This document shows positions 15,931-23,191 of a stretch of DNA of 38,728 nucleotides, one piece after another. The DNA comes from a virus. The stretch's first letter is position 1. Every line of letters starts with the position of its first letter. Under the pieces are notes generated by a model, which was not told the origin of the DNA, did no database searches, and saw only the letters and a list, made by a program, of their open reading frames with translations. Location: positions 1-38,728 of IMG/VR virus record IMGVR_UViG_3300036715_003690. One strand, 5' to 3'. Made by a program: the position numbers and the translations under genes.

Positions 15931-16686
15931 ATGATCGTGAAAAGGAGACGTAGTGGGATTAATAGCAATATTGCTTCGCTGTATGTGCAAGAAATTTTTG
16001 ATTCTATACAAGGTGAAGGTCTCTTAAGTGGTTTCTTGACAAGGTTTGTCAGAACGAATGGTTGCACTGTTGGTTGTGCTTGGTGTGACACTAAAAATTC
16101 TTGGAGACAAAATAAAAAATTCAAAGTGCTCTGTGCTGATGTTTACAAAAGAATAGTTGAGGGCTGGAATAAGAACGCTTGGATTTGCATAACTGGGGGT
16201 GAACCTATGGAACAAGCAGAATCAGTACATTGGCTGATTGGCAAGCTTCATAAGAATGGCTATGATTATATTTCTGTTGAGACCTCCGGGTATCCCTTCC
16301 CGGACAGGAAAGTTTTATTCGATATGCTTAATGATAATGTTTTCTTTTCTGTATCACCAAAGCTTTCTTCAGCTACAAAAGGTTCGGCTAAAATAGATGC
16401 ATCTCTTGCTCGCGCGAAGGAGGTTGTAGAATTTTGGTTATCTCCTGATATGACTTTTAATGTGCAATTGAAATTCGTTGTTGGTACTGATGCTGATTTA
16501 AGGGATTTGCGAAATATTTTTGCAACTTGTAAAGGCTTCAAATTGAATACTCTAATCTTTATACAACCCGATTACTACGTTTTTCAGAAAGATAAAACAT
16601 TGATAAATAAATTATTGTTGTTTCTTGAAGATTTTCCAAATGTTCGATTATCCACTCAGATGCACAAAACACTTGATTTAAAGTAA
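15931..16686 (+). CDS. queE: QueE, 7-carboxy-7-deazaguanine synthase (radical SAM)
   Basis: This 251-residue radical SAM enzyme turns 6-carboxytetrahydropterin into 7-carboxy-7-deazaguanine (CDG). It shows the QueE hallmarks EIFDSIQGEG (21-30), the iron-sulfur site C45-x3-C49-x2-C52 (GCTVGCAWCDT), ITGGEPM (87-93), SVETSGY, a VSPKLSS segment, QLKFVV and a C-terminal LSTQMHK. All key residues are present. The start at 15931 adds a basic N-terminal stretch (VKRRRSG); an internal start is possible. Its 3' end overlaps the -33 element of the next promoter. Confidence 0.93.
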   Translation: MIVKRRRSGINSNIASLYVQEIFDSIQGEGLLSGFLTRFVRTNGCTVGCAWCDTKNSWRQNKKFKVLCADVYKRIVEGWNKNAWICITGGEPMEQAESVHWLIGKLHKNGYDYISVETSGYPFPDRKVLFDMLNDNVFFSVSPKLSSATKGSAKIDASLARAKEVVEFWLSPDMTFNVQLKFVVGTDADLRDLRNIFATCKGFKLNTLIFIQPDYYVFQKDKTLINKLLLFLEDFPNVRLSTQMHKTLDLK

Positions 16687-16703
16687 CGTTCATGGTAATT
16701 TTG
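16673..16703 (+). promoter_or_regulatory. Bacteroidota-type promoter
   Basis: TTG at 16673-16675, 20 bases, then TAATTTTG at 16696-16703, an exact match to TTG-N20-TAnnTTTG. It lies across the queE stop and would transcribe the small basic gene at 16750 after a leader of about 40 bases. Confidence 0.7.
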
Positions 16704-16749
16704 TGCAGTGCAAAAAATAACTTAATCTCTAACATGAAAGGTCACGAAA

Positions 16750-16881
16750 ATGGGTAACTCCGCGAAAGGCAAACCGGCAGGAAAGATGATTGCCGCGAAA
16801 GGCAAAGCCACTCCGGCACGGGGCGGCAAAGTAAATAGCAAGTCCAATCCTAAAGTAGGTAAAAGGGCACGCGGCAAATAA
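16750..16881 (+). CDS. Small Lys/Gly/Ala-rich basic protein (43 aa)
   Basis: This gene encodes MGNSAKGKPAGKMIAAKGKA followed by a further 23 residues of the same kind, ending KRARGK. It is composed almost wholly of Lys, Gly, Ala, Arg, Ser and Pro and contains a repeated SAKGKPAGK / AAKGKATPA unit. The protein is strongly positive and probably disordered, like the tails of histone H1-type or Hc1-type bacterial DNA-binding proteins. It has its own promoter upstream and a strong terminator 30 bases downstream, so it is a one-gene transcript in the middle of the modification cluster. DNA compaction or binding is the best guess. Confidence 0.7.
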   Translation: MGNSAKGKPAGKMIAAKGKATPARGGKVNSKSNPKVGKRARGK

Positions 16882-16910
16882 GCCTCCCAAAATTTCCTAT
16901 GCTTCTTCTC

Positions 16911-16936
16911 AAACCCGCTGTTATGGCGGGTTTTTT
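16911..16936 (+). terminator. Rho-independent terminator
   Basis: AACCCGC (16912-16918) pairs with GCGGGTT (16926-16932) around a 7-base loop TGTTATG, with an added A-T pair at the base and a run of six T at 16931-16936. It ends the one-gene transcript at 16750. The hairpin falls within the first codons of the long frame that begins at 16899, and one base before the ATG at 16938. Confidence 0.85.
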
Positions 16937-16937
16937 A

Positions 16938-17990
16938 ATGCCCAAAGAGTATTTTTTGTATAAAATAAAAACAGTATATTACACTAATATTTGTTACATA
17001 ATTTCGGATAAAACTTTGAAGCACGTACGCTTGGACTTCGGCTCTAATCCAGAGTTGACTCGTGTTATAGTTTCGCATGAGGATGGCTTCAAATCAATAG
17101 AGGCTATTTACCACAAGACCTCTCCTTTTTTGAATAAACTCAATTATGTTCTACTGTATTGCCTTTACGTTTATGATGAGGCAGAGATTGAGGTTCCTTA
17201 TTTTCTGAATAAAAGAATGTTTTCTGTTGTTATTAGCTATTTGGAAATATTACAAAATCGGGATAAAAAAATAATTTTTAAGGAGGTCTCTTATCATGGT
17301 TTGAACATTGAGGACTCTACAAAAAGTGTCTATCCTTTTTTGGTAATGTATTCTGGTGGTAAGGATAGCACCATGATTTCTTACCTCAATTCAAACGTAC
17401 CAGAAAGCATAAGAGTTATGTACGCGGAGTTTTTCGGGGTAACTGATAGAAGAAGGAGTGACTTTGTTATAGAGGGGAGTATGTTTTCATTACTTAGAAG
17501 GGCTCTTGGGGATGACAGATATTATAAAGAAGTGCTCGTTGAATTTGCGTATCCTATTTTTTATAACGGACAAAATATTCTTGTTGGCTATGAAAAGGAG
17601 GTTTGGGATAATCTAATTCTTGTTCAAGGCTTTGATATGAAAGCTTATTATAATTCTCTTTCCCACGCGGGTAAGCATGTTGCTTCTCCAATAAGTCACA
17701 TGGATTCTTTGACTATTCTGGAGACCCTCAAGAAGATGAAGGTAGACTTCGCTCATTGTAATAGTGAAGACTTCATGGATTTTTGCTATCACTGCTTCAA
17801 ATGTGATACTCTTTACTTGATGGGCGCGAATAAAAAATTGCATGGTTTTGACAGAAAAATGTACAAGGAAGTAACGAGGGAAGAAGACGGGGCAAGTGTT
17901 GAAGCATCACTCCTTCAGCATTATTCTGATAAACCTGCTTTACTGGAATTTTTAAGGAAAATTAATACATGCAAACAGCTAAAATTTTAA
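16938..17990 (+). CDS. Divergent QueC-like PP-loop ATPase
   Basis: This 350-residue protein has a PP-loop, VMYSGGKDST (S139-G-G-K-D-S-T145), which adenylates carbonyl or carboxylate substrates. It ends with C274-x8-C283-x2-C286-x2-C289, the exact cysteine spacing of the QueC zinc site. Before it is ASPISHMDSLTILETLKKM, which parallels the SPFVHMDKTDMV of the QueC at 18729. The QueC motifs for substrate binding (RN, PDR, SCY) are missing, and an unrelated N-terminal region of about 130 residues is added. It is therefore a QueC relative with another substrate, perhaps the carboxyl or nitrile group of the deazaguanine. The in-frame ATG at 16899 lies before a terminator hairpin, so 16938 or a later start is preferred. 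Confidence 0.7.
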   Translation: MPKEYFLYKIKTVYYTNICYIISDKTLKHVRLDFGSNPELTRVIVSHEDGFKSIEAIYHKTSPFLNKLNYVLLYCLYVYDEAEIEVPYFLNKRMFSVVISYLEILQNRDKKIIFKEVSYHGLNIEDSTKSVYPFLVMYSGGKDSTMISYLNSNVPESIRVMYAEFFGVTDRRRSDFVIEGSMFSLLRRALGDDRYYKEVLVEFAYPIFYNGQNILVGYEKEVWDNLILVQGFDMKAYYNSLSHAGKHVASPISHMDSLTILETLKKMKVDFAHCNSEDFMDFCYHCFKCDTLYLMGANKKLHGFDRKMYKEVTREEDGASVEASLLQHYSDKPALLEFLRKINTCKQLKF

Positions 17991-18757
17991 CGATGGTTCG
18001 GGAGGATCGCTTTGCCATGTTCTCAAAGGTTATGACGAATCTCTTGTTGAACACGACGAGCATAAGTATAGAGTGGGAAATTCTCACGTACTCGATGGAT
18101 TTCGCGAAATTCTTCAAAACGGAATTCGCAATTGCTAAACGAAACAAACACCTTATTGACGTGCACCTTGTTTCTCATGATGTCTCCATGCCCGCGGCGA
18201 AAGCACGATGGGCTCTGTCGCACGAGGGGTATGACGTTTTTCTCGTGCTTGATGACGATGTTTTGATCGCTCAAAATGACTTTCAGAAAATAGTCGAAGC
18301 AATGGAAAAATTGGATAGTGACAAAAAATGTACCCCTGATATGATAGTCATATCCACGGTTGATGTCGAGAATGCACGTGGCTTCCCGGATTACACGGAC
18401 AAGGTTTTTTCAAACCCCGATGGTACCGACATTATTTTGAGGAAGGACATTCCACTTAAGATGTATGGCAAGGTTCGTTTTGATCATGTTGGTCCGGCGT
18501 ATGGTGTCTCGGGTACGTATATTATAAAAAGAGATTGCTTTTTAGCTCTCTACGAGTCATTCATAGCCTATAAAAAAGGTGAACGTGGTTATGACACGGA
18601 ATTATTCTTGAGTATACCGGAGGATAAACGGGTGCAATTGGGTCAGGCGACCGCGTGGCATATAGGTTGCTATGAGCCTTTTTTTAACGAGCATTGGAAA
18701 GGTATGCGGAAGGAGGTTAGTGATTATTATGAAGCCAAAGAAAGTCCTACTGTATAG
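17969..18757 (+). CDS. GT-A fold glycosyltransferase
   Basis: This 262-residue protein looks like a family 2-type, nucleotide-sugar-dependent glycosyltransferase. The strand and metal site VFLVLDDDVLI (D95-D97) is a DxD motif that binds UDP- or GDP-sugar through a metal ion. An upstream Rossmann-like start (AKILTMVREDRF), an acceptor-side segment GPAYGVSGTYIIKRDCF and a late AWHIGCYEPFFNEHW fit the fold. The start overlaps the PP-loop gene by 22 bases and its end covers the QueC start, so it is co-translated with both. Its setting inside the 7-deazaguanine operon suggests that the acceptor is the modified base or DNA; this is inferred. Confidence 0.75.
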   Translation: MQTAKILTMVREDRFAMFSKVMTNLLLNTTSISIEWEILTYSMDFAKFFKTEFAIAKRNKHLIDVHLVSHDVSMPAAKARWALSHEGYDVFLVLDDDVLIAQNDFQKIVEAMEKLDSDKKCTPDMIVISTVDVENARGFPDYTDKVFSNPDGTDIILRKDIPLKMYGKVRFDHVGPAYGVSGTYIIKRDCFLALYESFIAYKKGERGYDTELFLSIPEDKRVQLGQATAWHIGCYEPFFNEHWKGMRKEVSDYYEAKESPTV

Positions 18758-19496
18758 TGGTGGTCTTGACTCCTTTATTGCTTCTGCTTACTTGAAACCC
18801 GATATGCGGGTATACGTTCCTCTTGGGCATAGGTACCAGGAAGCTGAGATGAAGTCCATTATGAGGACAAATCATGTAGGAAAAATACATTATGCCCCGG
18901 GCATGCACATTGGGGCATTCGAAAAAAATGACGCTGAAATCCCCCTTCGGAATTCTTATCTTTGCCATGTTGCAACGAGTATGGCACTTCGTGAATACCC
19001 GGCAGCAAACAGCTACATGATTGCTCTTATTGTTCAGGAGGATGAAATGAGTATCCCTGACAGGACACAAGAATTTATGATGAACATGAGCACGCTTCTT
19101 ACAAGTCTGTCCGGGAAAAATATCATCGTGGAGTCTCCTTTCGTGCACATGGACAAAACAGACATGGTTCATTGGTACATTGAAAATTATGGCAAGTCTG
19201 GCATAGCTTCGCTCGTGAGTACACATTCTTGCTATAGCCCGGTTCGTAGTAACTCGGGTTTTATTGAATGTGGTAATTGCCCGGCTTGCTTTCGAAAATT
19301 TGTTGCTCTGGCAAACAATGATATTACAGGAAATTTCGCGGTGAATCCTGCTGAGTCAACCACGGCGCGTACTTACTTGGAGAACCTAAATAAGTATAGC
19401 GAGAAAAGACAGCACCGCATAAAGGATGCTATTGCTAAGAAAACACGACTATTTATTACGAAAGAAATTACGCATGGACGAGAAAAAAGAAGATAA
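18729..19496 (+). CDS. queC: QueC, 7-cyano-7-deazaguanine (preQ0) synthase
   Basis: This 255-residue enzyme converts 7-carboxy-7-deazaguanine to preQ0 with ATP and ammonia. Motifs: PP-loop LLYSGGLDS (10-15), IPLRNSYLCHVATSMAL, SIPDRTQEFMMN (the PDR motif), ESPFVHMDKTDMV, and STHSCYSP with CGNCPAC as zinc site. The first Cys is separated from the next by 12 residues instead of the usual 8. The ATG at 18729 is chosen because GAAGGAGG (up to 18716) is the clearest Shine-Dalgarno site in the window, 12 bases ahead, and because the fold begins right at KKVLLYSGG. It overlaps the GT-A gene by 29 bases. Confidence 0.88.
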   Translation: MKPKKVLLYSGGLDSFIASAYLKPDMRVYVPLGHRYQEAEMKSIMRTNHVGKIHYAPGMHIGAFEKNDAEIPLRNSYLCHVATSMALREYPAANSYMIALIVQEDEMSIPDRTQEFMMNMSTLLTSLSGKNIIVESPFVHMDKTDMVHWYIENYGKSGIASLVSTHSCYSPVRSNSGFIECGNCPACFRKFVALANNDITGNFAVNPAESTTARTYLENLNKYSEKRQHRIKDAIAKKTRLFITKEITHGREKRR

Positions 19497-19611
19497 ACTT
19501 GAAGGTAAAAGGATAAAATTCATACGTGCACGTGGTTCTTCCAATGGTGACCCCCATGTTACTTTAGAGTACCTGGAGCCAAATGCCGGGGTGGGTGAGG
19601 TGGCTGAATGA
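19474..19611 (+). CDS. Small hypothetical protein (45 aa)
   Basis: This 45-residue protein starts inside the QueC end (ATG at 19474). Its stop overlaps the next gene in an ATGA arrangement. After a charged start (MDEKKEDKLEGKRIKFIRAR) it has a short strand-turn-strand and ends in EVAE. The two overlaps indicate a translated linker gene. No function is recognised. Confidence 0.55.
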   Translation: MDEKKEDKLEGKRIKFIRARGSSNGDPHVTLEYLEPNAGVGEVAE

Positions 19612-20582
19612 TTTTAATAAACAGGTTGCATAAGACTGCTGATTCTTGGAGCAAGGATTTTCAGGAACGTCTTGAGGCTGTCGCGGATAATCGTGTCCTT
19701 TTTTATGGGGAGCCTATCTCCGTTTTGAGCAACTCAACGTTGTTTGAAAACCTTGCTTATTATGGTTATAAATCAATGCTTGAATTGCGTGGGAAAGTAG
19801 AAATGATCGGGCATGAGAACATCGAGAAAATAATTTTCTTGGATTCTATGCAATTGCCCTTCCAACAAATGATTGGTCTTGATAGGGAAATTCCTTTTGA
19901 GATATACGTGCACGTGTCAAAGGATTATCAAGATTATGTGCACGCTCCAGCGTACTATAAGCAAAATTCTCTTTGTACACCGATGCTCGTGTCAACTTCT
20001 TCAACAGCTTTATCTTATGGTTTGCATGAATCACAATATAGGTCTATTGGTTGCCCCTTGCTTCCTTTTCAGAATGCCTCTATTAAAAGAAGCAAGACGG
20101 TTATTTGGGCAGGAAATGATATTAACAATCCTGTAAAAGGATTTCCTGATTTTCAAAAACTAATGCGTGAATTTCCTGATTTTGAATTTCATGTTTGCAC
20201 GAGACGAATACCCTTATCCGTGGCGGAAACTCTAGCAAAGGAACATCCTAATATGGAGTTACACGTGGGACTTACTTCGGAGGAATACCAGAAGCTTGCA
20301 TCCACTTGCGAGATTATCGTGAGCACAGCCTTTTGTGAGTCCTTTGGCCTTTCCGTTATGGATGCTGTCGCAACAGGGACTATCCCTTTATGCCGAGATG
20401 TTGGTTCTTATCATGATCTGTTTCCACGGAATTTCCTGTACTCGGATATTCTTCAAGCTGATCTTTATAAAGCTCAAAGGACTGATGAGGCAGGCTTTCT
20501 TAGTTTGGAAATGGTGGTGAATCATTTCTCAGCAAAAAATGTGTACGAACGTCTTATAAATCCTATGGATTGTCACGGGTGA
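19608..20582 (+). CDS. GT-B fold (GT4-like) glycosyltransferase
   Basis: This 324-residue protein has the C-terminal half of a GT4-type glycosyltransferase. Visible segments are TVIWAGNDINNPVKGFPDF (about 164-182), FEFHVCTRR, LHVGLTSEEYQKLASTCEI (219-236), ending with STAFCESFGLSVMDAVATG (E244). In that motif the Glu and the following FG bind the nucleotide sugar. The N-terminal half is alpha/beta without a clear signature. There is no membrane segment. It is placed between QueC and DpdA, with a coupled start to the small gene at 19474. A second sugar transferase of another fold in the same operon suggests two-step decoration of the modified base, though the acceptor cannot be read from the sequence. 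Confidence 0.75.
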   Translation: MILINRLHKTADSWSKDFQERLEAVADNRVLFYGEPISVLSNSTLFENLAYYGYKSMLELRGKVEMIGHENIEKIIFLDSMQLPFQQMIGLDREIPFEIYVHVSKDYQDYVHAPAYYKQNSLCTPMLVSTSSTALSYGLHESQYRSIGCPLLPFQNASIKRSKTVIWAGNDINNPVKGFPDFQKLMREFPDFEFHVCTRRIPLSVAETLAKEHPNMELHVGLTSEEYQKLASTCEIIVSTAFCESFGLSVMDAVATGTIPLCRDVGSYHDLFPRNFLYSDILQADLYKAQRTDEAGFLSLEMVVNHFSAKNVYERLINPMDCHG

Positions 20583-20586
20583 GAAA

Positions 20587-21579
20587 ATGGAATTAATATT
20601 CGCGGGTGTGGAAGACAGGCAGATCAGGAATGATTGCTATAGCGCGGGAGTCAAGAAAGTCCTGATGTCCTATTACTATATTATTGACAAGGGTGTTCCC
20701 TTTGACGAAGTTCTCGATATGTTTCCTCTCGTTGTTCTTGATTCTGGGGCTTTCACCATGTTCTCAAAAGCACAAGATAATCACGAGAAAATTAACCATG
20801 TCAAATATCTTTCAGACTATCTCAATTTCGCATCCAAGTATATTGGGAGACTCTTTTGGGTCGCTAACTATGATGTTAACCTGCTTGTGGGGGACAAACA
20901 GGTCTATGATTGGAATAAAGAATTTGAGCAATTGGAGAAAGAAGGTCAGCGAGTCTGCTATGTCACTCACGATTATAGCCTACCATACAAGAATCTTTAC
21001 GAATACTTTGATCGTTATAACTTTATAGGTGCATCAGGTGGTATCAATTCAAAAACTGATACTGGATACTTTGAGCAAGTATACAATCTCTCCTACAGGT
21101 ACAGGAAATTGGTTCATGGGTTCGCTATGACAAACTTCGTGTCATTTGATAAATTTCCCTTGTTTAGTGCTGATTCAACCACGTATTTTAGTGGTGGTAA
21201 ATATGGCATCACATATGTCTGGAATGGGAGTTTCTTTGAGACGATTGATTACACGAAGAAGGAAGCTATTCGTAGACAGCAATTTCGTACCTGCCATAAA
21301 TGGGGTGTTGACTTTGGCAAATTCATGGATGATAATACTCGGCAGGTGAATAAATTCAATATCAATGCTTGGCTTATGAATGAGAAAAATTTTAACAGGA
21401 GAACACTGAATAGACAATGGTGGCTCACTGAAGCAGAACGCGATTTCATTAAAACGAATCCTTTTTACATGTGTACACCAAATGAGCTTGAAGTAATGCA
21501 CGGTGTAGCACCAAAGGTTGCGCCGAAAGGCCGACGTGGTAGACGAAAGAAAAAGAAAGAAGAAAATGGCAACACTTAA
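20587..21579 (+). CDS. dpdA: DpdA-like DNA-guanine transglycosylase
   Basis: This 330-residue TGT-related enzyme exchanges guanine in DNA for a 7-deazaguanine base. Signature segments are VVLDSGAFTMF (D52-S-G54), FWVANYDVN (D96), VCYVTHDYS, FIGASGGI (147-153), HGFAMTN (177-183) and FSADSTTY (D196). The LDSGAFT and SADST motifs are typical of phage DpdA, where the Asp residues serve as nucleophile and general acid. The C-terminus is a basic tail, KGRRGRRKKKKEE, that likely aids DNA binding. It follows the GT-B gene by 4 bases and overlaps the HNH gene by 14. No tRNA-queuosine role is expected, because this is the DNA-type branch of the family. Confidence 0.88.
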   Translation: MELIFAGVEDRQIRNDCYSAGVKKVLMSYYYIIDKGVPFDEVLDMFPLVVLDSGAFTMFSKAQDNHEKINHVKYLSDYLNFASKYIGRLFWVANYDVNLLVGDKQVYDWNKEFEQLEKEGQRVCYVTHDYSLPYKNLYEYFDRYNFIGASGGINSKTDTGYFEQVYNLSYRYRKLVHGFAMTNFVSFDKFPLFSADSTTYFSGGKYGITYVWNGSFFETIDYTKKEAIRRQQFRTCHKWGVDFGKFMDDNTRQVNKFNINAWLMNEKNFNRRTLNRQWWLTEAERDFIKTNPFYMCTPNELEVMHGVAPKVAPKGRRGRRKKKKEENGNT

Positions 21580-22603
21580 AGAGCAGAAAAAGAAGCAAGC
21601 AGAAGAAGACAGCAAGAAATTAACCACGAAGGAGAAGAAAAAGCTTCGTAATGAGATAACTCACAAGTTAAGGTTCGAGATTCTTGAAAGAGATCAGCAT
21701 CGTTGTAAACGCTGCGGTGCATCTCCAAAAACTGATCCCACGGTAGAATTGGTAATAGATCACATTGTGCCGCTTTCAGCTGGAGGGACAAATGACCTCA
21801 CGAATTTGGAGACGCTCTGTCATTCTTGTAACGAGGGGAAGAAGGATACTGTCATACAAAAGAAGGTTGATAAACTCGTTGTGAATCCAGTAGAATTCTA
21901 TCAGATACAGACAGAAGGTGAAATACAATCTTTCTTCCTTTCTCCTTCAAATGAAGAAGCAAGACAATGGCTATTCACAACGCATGAAAAAAATGGCACA
22001 GACTGTCCCCGTGACTGTGGTTTATGCGTGACAAAGAAGCAATTCTACAATCATTGTTTCAACATGCTTACCCGTGAGCTTAAAAGTCAAGGAGGTTCCC
22101 AGACGATCGAGGTGCGGAAGATAGAAGCCAACCCGTTATTACAGGATGACCTCATTGTTTGCAACACTTGCTATCTTGCTGGACGGTGCCCTAAATTTGT
22201 GGTGAATCAATCTTGCGTTTTTAATTTTTCGCTGGATACTGATTTTAGTGATACTAAAACTGGTATGCGTGTTCTTGTTAATATCCAAAAGGAGCGTGTT
22301 ATGCGTGCAGTCCTGAATGAGAAAATTGATGGTGGCGTTCTTGACAAGAATTTAACAAACGAGATAAGTGTACTATCCCAGCTTATGTTTAATGTTGAAA
22401 ATCTAAATTCAGACAACACGCAATCTATCGAGATAAAAGCTACCGGGTCAAAAGGCACGGGTATTCTTGCCACTTTATTTGGTGATCTCCTGCAAGGACG
22501 GTCTGCCCTGGCCCCGGTGGCTGTTCAGCAATTGCCCGCGGCAGAGGTAGTGAATCCTGTATCTGAAGTGCTAAATATGGCGAAGGTTCCTTCTAAAAGT
22601 TAA
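21566..22603 (+). CDS. HNH endonuclease fused to a Cys-rich C-terminal region
   Basis: This 345-residue protein begins with a Lys-rich helix (1-35) and then an HNH nuclease: RCKRCG (C47, C50), LVIDHIVPLSAGGTNDLTN (D65, H66, N80) and LCHSCN (C85, C88). A second region has two more Cys groups: C147, C151, C154, C164 (DCPRDCGLC) and C199, C202, C208, C217 (CNTCYLAGRC). A helical end (about 230-345) follows, with VNIQKERVMRAVLNEKI and IEIKATGSKGTG. The C-terminal layout reminds me of small proteins near phage terminases, but I cannot name the family. A free-standing homing HNH is unlikely because of the fusion. The start at 21566 is the first ATG with a sensible leader (AAGAAGAAA). Confidence 0.75.
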   Translation: MATLKEQKKKQAEEDSKKLTTKEKKKLRNEITHKLRFEILERDQHRCKRCGASPKTDPTVELVIDHIVPLSAGGTNDLTNLETLCHSCNEGKKDTVIQKKVDKLVVNPVEFYQIQTEGEIQSFFLSPSNEEARQWLFTTHEKNGTDCPRDCGLCVTKKQFYNHCFNMLTRELKSQGGSQTIEVRKIEANPLLQDDLIVCNTCYLAGRCPKFVVNQSCVFNFSLDTDFSDTKTGMRVLVNIQKERVMRAVLNEKIDGGVLDKNLTNEISVLSQLMFNVENLNSDNTQSIEIKATGSKGTGILATLFGDLLQGRSALAPVAVQQLPAAEVVNPVSEVLNMAKVPSKS

Positions 22604-22606
22604 AAA

Positions 22607-22638
22607 TTGATTTAATTGCTTAAAAAGCAGTAACTTTG
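22607..22638 (+). promoter_or_regulatory. Bacteroidota-type promoter for the tail operon
   Basis: TTG at 22607-22609, 21 bases, then TAACTTTG at 22631-22638, in the 60-base gap before the first structural gene. It matches the -33/-7 form and leaves a leader of about 20 bases. It probably drives the late tail operon. Confidence 0.7.
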
Positions 22639-22663
22639 GCATAACGAAAAACAAGAAAGACTC

Positions 22664-23191
22664 ATGGCTGACGTTACTATAACTTTACGAAGACGAATAG
22701 TCTATCATATGCGTAAACTGGCTAATAAGATAGCCAATAATGGCGTGGCGATAACAAAGCGAATCATCGAGGAGAACCATAAGGTAGCCACGGGACAGCT
22801 GTTGAATTCCATACAGTCTGAAATACGGCTACTCAGTCAGTCACAGGTGTACATAGAAATCTTTTCTGCATTACCTAAAAGTCATAACATTATTAATGGT
22901 AGGCGTGCTATGTCAACTATGCCACCTGCTGATGCTCTTGAGGCTTGGCTTAAAGCGAAACACATTGTTATACGCCATGATGCTAAGATAAATGGGCGGT
23001 CTTATCGCAGAAAATCCGGGAATGATTATGAAAGGGATTTGCAAAGAACTCTTTTCCTCATTCGCAGGCATATTGGTAAAAAAGGTATTCCACCTTTTAA
23101 TTATGTTGAGCTCTCTGTACCACCCATTAAAGAAATGGTTGAGTCTCTTGTTAAAGAAAGAGTAAACTTGGATTACACGGGAATATCATAA
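22664..23191 (+). CDS. HK97 gp10-like neck/tail-completion protein
   Basis: This 175-residue basic protein has the long N-terminal helix and VATGQLLNSIQSEIRL segment (about 42-57) common to HK97 gp10-like head-tail joining proteins. They show a helix ending in a TG-x-L-x-x-S-I turn followed by strands. A second helical part ends in PPFNYVELSVPPIKEM. The ATG overlap (ATAATG) with the next gene and the following tail genes agree with a connector or tail-completion role. The assignment rests on position and on the TGxLxxSI pattern only. Confidence 0.6.
   Translation: MADVTITLRRRIVYHMRKLANKIANNGVAITKRIIEENHKVATGQLLNSIQSEIRLLSQSQVYIEIFSALPKSHNIINGRRAMSTMPPADALEAWLKAKHIVIRHDAKINGRSYRRKSGNDYERDLQRTLFLIRRHIGKKGIPPFNYVELSVPPIKEMVESLVKERVNLDYTGIS

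Noticed and set aside
16899-16937. Upstream ATG giving a longer PP-loop protein
   Set aside because: The added codons are the terminator hairpin itself, so the extension MLLLKPAVMAGFL is unlikely to be real protein.
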